This document shows, piece by piece, positions 16,014 through 23,486 of a stretch of DNA of 64,000 bases. Every line of letters begins with the position of its first letter. Position 1 is the first letter of the stretch. The translations under genes and the position numbers were made by a program. The notes under the pieces are model-generated. The model was not told the DNA's origin. It saw only the letters and a program-made list of their open reading frames with translations, and ran no database searches. Source of the stretch: RHKX01 sp963823275 (GTDB lineage: Bacteria > Actinomycetota > Thermoleophilia > Solirubrobacterales > 70-9); NCBI GenBank assembly GCA_963823275.1, contig CAWGKW010000002.1, forward strand, positions 434,001 to 498,000, in the 5' to 3' direction.

Positions 16014-16421
16014 TCAGGTCTCGATCTGCATCGGGGCGCTGCGGTACGGCTCCTCCGACTGAGGGGTTTGCGGATCGGCCGCCTGTCCCTCACCCGTCGG
16101 CTGGGGGACGCCGAGCGCCTCGGCCAGCTCACCGGACTCGAACATCTCGTCCATCAGATCGGCACCGCCGAGCAACTCGCCGTCGACCCAGAGCTGGGGG
16201 AAGGTCTGCCAGTCGGCGATCTCGGTGGTCACCTCGCGCAGGGGCTGCAGGACGGGGAGGACATCGATGGCGCCGTACTCGGTGCCCATCTGCTCGAGGA
16301 TGCCGACCGCGCGCATCGAGAAACCGCAGCGGGGCGCCTCCGGAGTGCCCTTCATCAGCAGCAGCACCTTGTTCGCACCGATCGCTTGCTCGAGTTGTTC
16401 ACGGAGCTCGGGGTTCGACAT
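16014..16421 (-). CDS. grxD: monothiol glutaredoxin (CGFS type)
   Basis: 135 aa from ATG at 16421, chosen because GGAGG lies about 11 nt upstream. The active site is CGFS (PRCGFSMRAVGIL), with the glutathione-binding WQTFPQLWV and GGADLMDEM motifs, all diagnostic of the Grx4/GrxD group that binds a glutathione- or low-molecular-thiol-ligated [2Fe-2S] cluster and works with BolA. A roughly 25-residue Pro/Gln-rich C-terminal tail is extra to the family. Last gene of a minus-strand run with the GGDEF-EAL protein and bolA. In an organism likely to lack glutathione, the thiol ligand is an open question. Confidence 0.93.
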   Translation of the reverse strand: MSNPELREQLEQAIGANKVLLLMKGTPEAPRCGFSMRAVGILEQMGTEYGAIDVLPVLQPLREVTTEIADWQTFPQLWVDGELLGGADLMDEMFESGELAEALGVPQPTGEGQAADPQTPQSEEPYRSAPMQIET

Positions 16422-16501
16422 TGCTCGCTGCCTCCTGGTCGGTTGGCCCACAAGATTAGGCGGTCTTGCGGTCCGGCCGAAACCCGGCCCGCCGGGGCCG
16501 T

Positions 16502-19156
16502 TCAGCCGGGGAACTGAATCGGAGCGGGGCGGCCGAACAGGTATCCCTGTCCGCAGGTGACGCCCAACTCGCGCAGCGGCTCGACCAGTGCCGGGTTGTC
16601 GATGCCCTCGGCGACGGTCCGCATGCCCAGACCGGCGGCGATGTCGACCAGCGATTTGACGATCTTCCGGTCTGCCTCCGATTCGAGCACCCCGTGGATG
16701 AACTGCATGTCGATCTTCAGTTCGGTGAAGGGCAGATGCCGAAGGTACGTGAGCGAGCCGAAGCCGGTGCCGACATCGTCGAGGGAGAGGCCGCAGCCGA
16801 GCTGCTCGACCCGCCCGGTGAAGTCGCGCAGGGACTCGATCGCAGGCGTTGCCGCCGTCTCCGTGATCTCGAAGGTGAGCAGGGAGGGATCCGCCCCGCT
16901 CTCAGCCAGCGACGACCCGACCAGCTCCGTCAACGTGCGGTCGCTGATCGTCGCCGCCGAGATGTTCGCGCTGACGTGCCTGCCCGAGGCGATCAGGTCG
17001 AGCGCCCGGGTGACGACCCATCGATCCAGGTTGCGGGCGAGGCCGAAGCGCTCCGCGGTCGGCACGAACTCCCCGGCGTTGATCGTGCGACCGCTGACGG
17101 GATCGATCATCCGGACCAGCAGCTCCTCCGCACAGGCGACGCCTGAGGCCATGTCGATGATCGGCTGGGAGAAGAGCACCAGCCCCTCCTCCTCGATCGC
17201 GGTCCTGACGTTGCCGACCCACTCCAGCCGGCTGCGATCCTCGCCGGAGAAGAGGACTGCGCGGTCCCGGCCCTGCTCTTTGGCCTGATGGAGGGCGATG
17301 TCCGCCGCGGTGATCAGGTCGGTGGCGCTGACGCCCATGCCGCGCTCGACCAGGGCCACGCCGGCGCTCGCCGTCAGGTTCGCGGTACCGGTGCGCGACC
17401 GGATGATCGAGAGCAGGCTGCCCACCCGCTCCAGCGCCTGAGCTTCGCCGACGCCCGGGATCAGGACGCCGAACTCGTCGCTGTCGAGCCGGGCGAGCAG
17501 CTTGCCCTTGCCGAGGTCGTCGTCCAGCATCTTGGCGATATCGGCAACCACCCTGTCGCCAGTGCTGCGGCCGAGCGTGTCGTTGACGCGCGTCAGATGG
17601 TCGAGGTCGACGATCACCATCGCGCCTCGTCCGCCCGGGAAGTCCCTGGAGCCGATCACCTCATCGGCCGCGGCGACGAAGCTGCGCCGGTTCATCAGTC
17701 CCGTCAGCTCGTCGTACTCGGCGAGGTAGCGGAGTCGATCCTCGGCCGCTCGCTGCTCGCTGATGTCCGTGATCATGCCCTCGACGATCATCACCCCGTT
17801 CTCGTCGGCCTCGCCGACGGAGGCCCGGTCCCGCACCCAGATCATCTCGCCGTCTCGCTTGTGGATCCGGTAGGCGATGTCGAGCGAGCTGTTCTCGAGC
17901 ACGCAGGCGTTCTCGGCCTCGAGCACCCATTCGCGATCTTCGGGATGCAGGATCCGCTCCCAGATATCGGGCCCGGCCATCCATTCCTCGACCGTGTAGC
18001 CGGTGATCTCCTCGACCTGAGGTGAGATGAAGTGCCACAGCCCCTGAGCGCCGAGCTCAGCCCGGTAGGTGATCGAGGGGAGCCGCTCGATCAGCTGGCG
18101 AATCTGTCGCTCGGCATCGGCGAGGGAATCGATCGCCCGGGAGCGCTCGATGGCGGCTCCGAGGGTCTGCGCGAGCGAGACGAAGAGGCTGATGTCGCTG
18201 AGCTCGAACCGGCGTGGTTCCTCGGCAGCGGCGACGAGGGATCCGAAGCCCCCCGAAGTCCCCGGGATTCGAATCGAGATCGAACTCTGCACCGGCGCCG
18301 CCTCCTCCGGTCCGATCGAGTTGAACCGCCCCTCGCGGCGGAAGTCCTCGACCACGATGGCCCCCTGGCCGCGCAGCAGCGTGTAGCCCGGCTGGGTTGC
18401 CGTCGCCAAGGGCACGCACACGCCATTCTCGTCATCGGGCCAGCCAACGCTCGCGCGCAGGGTCATCGTCTCGTCGCCCTCGTCTCGCTGCCAGACCTCG
18501 CAGCGATCGACGCCCAGCTCCTCGACGGAGAGCTCCACAGCCCGGTGCAGCAACTGATCGAGGGCCATGCCTTCGAGCGCCACCTGACCGAGGTCGAGCG
18601 CCGCTGAGCGGCGACGGGCGTCGGCGTGAAGCTCCCGCTCCCGCTCGCTGCGCTCGCTCGCGTCGCGCAGGTAGATGACGAGCAGCCTCGTGCCCTCGAT
18701 CTCGATCGGGGTCGTGGCGAAGTCGATGGGGATCTCGCGGCCGTCGGCTCGGCGCGCACCGAGCTCTATCTGCCGCTGCGCCAGTCCGTCGTTCGGCTCG
18801 CCGACCTCCCGCAGCAGAACGGCGCGAACGGCCGTCTGAAGGTGGTCGGGGAAGATCAGGGATGCGAGTTCGTGCCCGATCGCCCGGGAGCGTTCGAGGC
18901 CGAAGAGCCGTTCGGCGGAGCCGTTCCAGAAGATGATGTCGCCGCTCGCGTCGATTGCCGCAACCCCTTCGGGGGAGCCCTCCAGCAGGGCGAGCGTGGT
19001 CCCGTCGAGCGAAGGCTTTCCGGGCGCATCCGCATCTGAGCTGCCCGGCGGCCCGTCGGCGAGGCGTAGGAACCCCTCGCCCGCCCTTCTTGCACGTTGA
19101 TCGTGTGGCGCCATTGCGGCGGACTCCATGGTCGCGACGGACGCCCGGACGGGCAC
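16502..19156 (-). CDS. PAS-GAF-PAS-GGDEF-EAL cyclic-di-GMP phosphodiesterase
   Basis: 884 aa, cytoplasmic. The domain order is PAS (about 50-170), GAF (about 185-345), PAS/PAC (about 360-480), GGDEF (about 485-640), EAL (about 650-880). The GGDEF signature is DSDEF, so cyclase activity is unlikely. The EAL domain has ELLVR in place of EALVR but keeps the metal and catalytic positions: NIS, EITET, DDVGTGFGS, LKID, AEGID and CGQGYLFGRP. It should therefore degrade c-di-GMP, gated by the sensory domains. It sits between bolA and the glutaredoxin gene; the functional link is unclear. The exact start is uncertain, since several in-frame starts lie within the first 15 codons. Confidence 0.92.
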   Translation of the reverse strand: MPVRASVATMESAAMAPHDQRARRAGEGFLRLADGPPGSSDADAPGKPSLDGTTLALLEGSPEGVAAIDASGDIIFWNGSAERLFGLERSRAIGHELASLIFPDHLQTAVRAVLLREVGEPNDGLAQRQIELGARRADGREIPIDFATTPIEIEGTRLLVIYLRDASERSERERELHADARRRSAALDLGQVALEGMALDQLLHRAVELSVEELGVDRCEVWQRDEGDETMTLRASVGWPDDENGVCVPLATATQPGYTLLRGQGAIVVEDFRREGRFNSIGPEEAAPVQSSISIRIPGTSGGFGSLVAAAEEPRRFELSDISLFVSLAQTLGAAIERSRAIDSLADAERQIRQLIERLPSITYRAELGAQGLWHFISPQVEEITGYTVEEWMAGPDIWERILHPEDREWVLEAENACVLENSSLDIAYRIHKRDGEMIWVRDRASVGEADENGVMIVEGMITDISEQRAAEDRLRYLAEYDELTGLMNRRSFVAAADEVIGSRDFPGGRGAMVIVDLDHLTRVNDTLGRSTGDRVVADIAKMLDDDLGKGKLLARLDSDEFGVLIPGVGEAQALERVGSLLSIIRSRTGTANLTASAGVALVERGMGVSATDLITAADIALHQAKEQGRDRAVLFSGEDRSRLEWVGNVRTAIEEEGLVLFSQPIIDMASGVACAEELLVRMIDPVSGRTINAGEFVPTAERFGLARNLDRWVVTRALDLIASGRHVSANISAATISDRTLTELVGSSLAESGADPSLLTFEITETAATPAIESLRDFTGRVEQLGCGLSLDDVGTGFGSLTYLRHLPFTELKIDMQFIHGVLESEADRKIVKSLVDIAAGLGMRTVAEGIDNPALVEPLRELGVTCGQGYLFGRPAPIQFPG

Positions 19157-19189
19157 CCATCACGCTATCGACCGCCGTGGCGCTTTCCC

Positions 19190-19429
19190 TTAGCCCTGCG
19201 AGGCCACGTTCGTCGTGATCGAGAGCGCGTGGATGGTGCCGTCGTCCATCCGCGGCTTGACCGCAGCGCGAACCAGCCGGTGCTGGTTGATGAGAGTCAG
19301 TCCGTCGAACTGCGACGCGGTCACGATCGCCCGCAGGTGATCACCGCCGCCCTCGTCCACGACCTGGACCGCAGCGCCCGGCAACGCCGCCGTGATCATC
19401 TCCTCGAGCTCGTTCAGATCAGCCGCCAT
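19190..19429 (-). CDS. bolA: BolA family protein
   Basis: 79 aa from ATG at 19429, preceded by GGAAAGGG; a GTG 6 nt earlier is possible. The fold is recognisable from LNELEEMITAALPGAAVQVVDEG, then HLRAIVTASQFDGLTLINQHRLVRAAV and the C-terminal IHALSI with the conserved histidine. BolA proteins pair with CGFS glutaredoxins around a shared [2Fe-2S] cluster, and such a glutaredoxin is encoded 2.8 kb downstream on the same strand. The start lies inside the end of fprA (11-nt overlap after the fprA frameshift is allowed for). Confidence 0.93.
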   Translation of the reverse strand: MAADLNELEEMITAALPGAAVQVVDEGGGDHLRAIVTASQFDGLTLINQHRLVRAAVKPRMDDGTIHALSITTNVASQG

Positions 19430-20829
19430 CGCCACCCTTTCCGGCCGCCTCGAGCATCTCCTCGAAGGCCGTCAGTTTGATTCGCGGACGCCCTGCCTCG
19501 GCACCGCGCTGCTGTTCGATGCGCGTCGATCGCCTGCCACCCGTCGAACTCGACGAAGTGAATGCCTCGGGCGTTGAGAAGCTTCGGCAGGCCGTCCGGG
19601 TCGATGCCCGCTCGCTCCGGTATGCGCCCCGTCTCAACATCGGTGAGCAGGGTCTCAATCGTCTCCTGCGCGTCCTTCTTGTTCGTTCCGATCACGCCGC
19701 TTGGGCCGCGCTTGATCCAGCCCACGACGTATTGACCGGGGGACGGCTCGCCGTCCTCTCCGATCACCCGCCCGCGGTCGTTTGGGATCACCCCCGCGCC
19801 GGCGTCGTAGGGGACGCCGTCGATGCCCGTCCCGAGGTAGCCGATCGACCGCAGGACCATTCCACACTCGATCGTCTCCGTCTCCGGGGTGGCCCTGGCG
19901 CGGACCGCACCCGAGTCGTCGATGAACAGTTCGTTGACGGCGACGACGATGCGCTCGACCCTGCCGTCCCCCTGGATCTCGAGGGGGGTCCGCAGGAAGC
20001 GCAGCTCGACCCGCTTCGACTTGCCCGCCGGCTCGAGCTCGGCGAACCCGGCGAAGCTCTCCATGTTCTTGCGATTGGTGTTGTCGGCCGCGTCGGACTC
20101 GAGGAACGCGGCGCTGGCTGAGTCGAGCTCGACGGCGGCGGGATCGACGATCACGTCGGCATCGGTCAGCTCGCCGAGCTCGCGCACCTCAGGGTTGGTG
20201 AACGCGGCCTGCGCCGGACCACGCCGGCCCAGCACCACAACCTCCTTCACCGACGCTGCCGACAGGGCCTCGATCGCGTGGTGGGCCGTGTCGGTGCCCT
20301 CCAGTTCGGCGCGGGGAAGCACCAGCATGCGGGCTACGTCGGCGGCGACGTTGCCGTTGCCGATCACGACCACACGCTCGCAATCGAGGTTGAAATCCCG
20401 GTCGGAGAAGTCGGGGTGGCCGTTGTACCAGGCGACGAATTCGGTGGCGGCGTGGGAGCCGGGTAGGTCCTCACCCTCGATATCGAGCCTCCGGTCGGCC
20501 GCGGCGCCGTAGGCCCAGATCACCGCGTGATAGTGCTCGGCGAGCTCCCCGGCAGTGATGTCGCGGCCGATCGTCACGTGGCCGAAGAACCGGTAGGCCT
20601 CGTGGCCTGCGGTTTTCTCGTAACGCTTGATCACGTTCTTGATCTTCGGGTGATCGGGCGCAACTCCGGCGCGAACCAGCCCGAACGGCGTCGGCAGCCG
20701 GTCAATCATGTCGACCTCGATGTCGAGCTCCGGATGTCCGAGGAGAGCCTCGGCGGCGTAGAAGCCGGCCGGGCCGGACCCGACGATTGCGACTCGCAGG
20801 GTCTCGTTGGGATCTCCCGGCCTGCTCAT
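19419..20829 (-). CDS. fprA: ferredoxin/adrenodoxin-type NADPH reductase FprA, with a +1 frameshift near its 3-prime end
   Basis: About 469 aa when one extra base near 19519-19530 is skipped. The FAD motif VAIVGSGPAGFYAAEALL and the NADPH motif VVVIGNGNVAADVARML are clear, with DMIDRLPTPFGLVR and the family ending VVGWIKRGPSGVIGTNKKDA. In the opening frame the tail turns Arg-rich after DGWQAIDA, whereas the adjacent frame gives a proper ending (GRPRIKLTAFEEMLEAAG) and stops at 19419. The enzyme passes electrons from NADPH to ferredoxin, supporting P450s and Fe-S assembly. It follows hemQ by 18 bp. The frameshift is more likely an indel error than true decay. Confidence 0.9.
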
Positions 20830-20847
20830 GGCGCGTGCCCGGCGGCG

Positions 20848-21549
20848 TCAGGCGCTTGCCGGAGCAAGCCGTGAGGTCGCGGCGCCGTCAAGCGCGTCGA
20901 GCGCCTGCCCGACCGACATCGAGACGCAGGAGAAGATCGGCACGTCGCGCAACGTCCAGGCGCTCGATTCGGTGGCTCGCAGCTCCTGGACTAGGTCGAG
21001 GAAGTCACCGGGTTCATCGCATTCGAAGGAGACCACGAACTCTTGGTCGTCGATCCCGAAGGAGTAGGCGGTGTTGATCGTGATCTGTGGGTAGCGACGG
21101 CCGGTTTCTATGTGGTCGGTCATGATCCGTCGCCGTTCGGTCGGCTCCAATCCGTACCACTCCCGCTTCTTCTCCATGGGGTAGATGAACGCGTAACGGC
21201 GCCTGGAGGTGAGCAGCTCCGGCCGGGTCTCCGAATCCGAGTAGGGCGATGGCTTGGTCATTGCGAGGTAGGAGTGGGGGGTGGTCGACCACTGCGCCAA
21301 TCCGCTCTGGGCGAGGACGACGTGAAAGGAGTGGATGTCGTCCAGGCGGGGGCTCTGGCTGACCAGAAGGAGGTCGCAATCGCCCCTGGTTCCGACCGTC
21401 GAATATGCCCTCAGCGGCCGGTCGATCGCGAAGTCTTCGCAGGCTGCGAGCATCTCGCGTTTATCCTGCGCCCTCTGTTCGCCCGCCCGCCGTTGCCAGG
21501 CTGGGTCGATCTTGAGGAACGTGAACTTGATGAACGTCCGCTCGGCCAT
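20848..21549 (-). CDS. hemQ: HemQ coproheme decarboxylase (chlorite dismutase-like)
   Basis: 233 aa from ATG at 21549. It converts iron-coproporphyrin III to heme b in the Gram-positive (coproporphyrin-dependent) heme pathway. The catalytic tyrosine lies in FIYPMEKKREWY, the probable proximal histidine in MTDHIETGRRYP, and the conserved INTAYSFGIDDQEFVVSFE follows. It heads the minus-strand run hemQ-fprA-bolA. Its ATG overlaps the start region of the divergent membrane protein, leaving no intergenic promoter space, so the promoter must lie in the neighbour's coding sequence. Confidence 0.94.
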   Translation of the reverse strand: MAERTFIKFTFLKIDPAWQRRAGEQRAQDKREMLAACEDFAIDRPLRAYSTVGTRGDCDLLLVSQSPRLDDIHSFHVVLAQSGLAQWSTTPHSYLAMTKPSPYSDSETRPELLTSRRRYAFIYPMEKKREWYGLEPTERRRIMTDHIETGRRYPQITINTAYSFGIDDQEFVVSFECDEPGDFLDLVQELRATESSAWTLRDVPIFSCVSMSVGQALDALDGAATSRLAPASA

Positions 21550-23470
21550 GGTCGCGATGCTAGCGCTCGCCTTAGGTGGGTTCGCGGTCGAACCCGAAAG
21601 TGCCCCCGCCTCCGCCGCCGCCGACCCACCCCGGGTGACGATCGCGATGCTGCCACCGGGGACCGAGATCGACCAGATCGCGGAGGCCGTACCCGAGATC
21701 GCCCCGGGGGTCATGAGCGCCGGGCTAGGCCGGGTGCCGGCGAGTCAGACCTACCTCGACATCGGCCAGGGCAGCCGCCTGTTCACGTCGCTCTACCCGA
21801 AGACGCTGCCACCGCTCTACGTGACCGGCAACCGCGTTCCGGTGGACCTCTGGGAGCGGGTCCTCGTTCGCGCCGCGGACGCCCCCGCCGCGATCGACCC
21901 CGGCCTGCTGGCATCGACGCTCGACGCCAACGGAGTGACGATTGCCGCCCGGCCGCTCGCCGGCTCGCCCGCCCTGATCGCCGCCGACCGACGCGGCATG
22001 ATCGGCAGGACGGGCTCGTGCGAGCCGGGGATCTGCCCGGGGGTGACGATCCTGACGGCTGGGCTCGCGGACCTGCCCGGCCTCGCCGCGAGGCTCCGCG
22101 AGGAGTCCGGGGATCTCCTGATCGCGCTGGAGCGGCCGCCGCCGGAGCGTGACCTGCTTTCGATCGGGATCCTCGGCGACGGCTTCACCGGAGCTGGGCT
22201 CGGGTCCGACTCGACCCGGATGGACGGCTACGTGCTCTCGACCGACCTCCTGCCGACCATCCTGGACCTCTACGGGATCGAAGCCCCCGCCGATGCGAGC
22301 GGCCGCCCGATCGTCGCGGTCGACGGTGGTCCAGATGCCGCCGCCGTCGCCGATCGCGAGAGCCGGCTCGGGCAGATCTCCGACCGTCGCTGGGGCACCC
22401 TGGCGATCAACCTGTTGATCTGGATAGCCGTCGGGCTCGCCGCGGTGATCCTGCGCCCCAGCCTGCTCGGACCGCTGCTCTCGCTGCTCGCGGTCGCGAT
22501 GGCGTTCGTCCCCTTCATTCTGCTGCTCGGCGCCGCGCTGGAGCCGAGCGCCCTGACCGAACGGCTGATGATCGGGGTCGGCGCTCCGTTGCTCGGCTGG
22601 TCGTCGATGCTCGCCGTCCGCGTTCCGTTCGGCGGGAGGGCCGACCTCGCCGCCTACGGAGCATTCGCCCTCGCCGGCCTGATCTCGGTCGGCACCACCG
22701 CCATCGACGTCGTCATGGGATCGCCCCTGACGACGCTCTCGCTGCTCGGCCCAAATCCAGGTCTCGGCGTTCGTTTCTTCGGCATCGGCAATGAGCTCGA
22801 GGCGACGATCGGAGTCCTGTTGCTGCTCTCGACGGGGGCGGCTGTGACCGCGCTCGATCGGGCGGACCCGCGTCGCGCAGTCGTGATCGCAGCGGTTGCC
22901 GCCACCGTCGGCGCGGTTCTCGTGTTCGCCCCCGGCCGCTTCGGCGCCGATGTCGGCGCCGCGATCACATTCCCGGCGGGAGCGGCCGCGACCGTGGTCG
23001 TCGCGCTTCGGCTCGGCGCCCGTAAGGCGGTGCTGGTCCTCGCCGCGCCGATCGCGGCCCTGATCGCTCTGGTCCTCTTCGACCTCGCCATCCCCGGCGA
23101 CTCCCACCTGACCAGGTCGGTGCTCTCGGCCGGTGGGTTGAGCGAACTCGGGGACGTCTTCGACCGCCGGATCACCCTGGCGGCGCGGAGCTTCCCCCGC
23201 TATCTTCATTCCCCCTTCTTCATCGCCGCCCTGCTCGCGATCGCGGTGGCGATCTACCGCCGCCGGTCGATCATCGGGTGGTTTGACGGCCGACCCGCCG
23301 CCCTGGCCGGGACGGCCGGCGCCGTGACCGCCACGGTCGTCGGCACGCTGGCCAACGATTCGGCCGCACTGCTGTTGATGATCGGCACCGGGTTCCTAGC
23401 CGCGTTCTGCGGCCTCGCATGGGCTGCGCGTGACGATGAATCCAAGGCGGGATGCCGAGACAACAGCTAA
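21530..23470 (+). CDS. multi-pass membrane protein with extracytoplasmic phosphatase-like domain
   Basis: 646 aa from ATG at 21530, chosen because it gives a signal peptide (MNVRSAMVAMLALALGGFA). Residues about 30-335 form an extracytoplasmic domain whose end (DGYVLSTDLLPTILDLYGIEAPADASGRPI) resembles the last part of alkaline-phosphatase-superfamily domains, but catalytic metal ligands are not obvious. About nine to ten membrane helices follow. The gene is 16 bp upstream of the glycosyltransferase-flippase fusion, suggesting a shared role in envelope glycan or glycolipid work. It overlaps hemQ at its 5-prime end by 20 bp on the opposite strand. Function is unknown. Confidence 0.75.
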   Translation: MNVRSAMVAMLALALGGFAVEPESAPASAAADPPRVTIAMLPPGTEIDQIAEAVPEIAPGVMSAGLGRVPASQTYLDIGQGSRLFTSLYPKTLPPLYVTGNRVPVDLWERVLVRAADAPAAIDPGLLASTLDANGVTIAARPLAGSPALIAADRRGMIGRTGSCEPGICPGVTILTAGLADLPGLAARLREESGDLLIALERPPPERDLLSIGILGDGFTGAGLGSDSTRMDGYVLSTDLLPTILDLYGIEAPADASGRPIVAVDGGPDAAAVADRESRLGQISDRRWGTLAINLLIWIAVGLAAVILRPSLLGPLLSLLAVAMAFVPFILLLGAALEPSALTERLMIGVGAPLLGWSSMLAVRVPFGGRADLAAYGAFALAGLISVGTTAIDVVMGSPLTTLSLLGPNPGLGVRFFGIGNELEATIGVLLLLSTGAAVTALDRADPRRAVVIAAVAATVGAVLVFAPGRFGADVGAAITFPAGAAATVVVALRLGARKAVLVLAAPIAALIALVLFDLAIPGDSHLTRSVLSAGGLSELGDVFDRRITLAARSFPRYLHSPFFIAALLAIAVAIYRRRSIIGWFDGRPAALAGTAGAVTATVVGTLANDSAALLLMIGTGFLAAFCGLAWAARDDESKAGCRDNS

Positions 23471-23486
23471 CCTGACATCGCACAAG

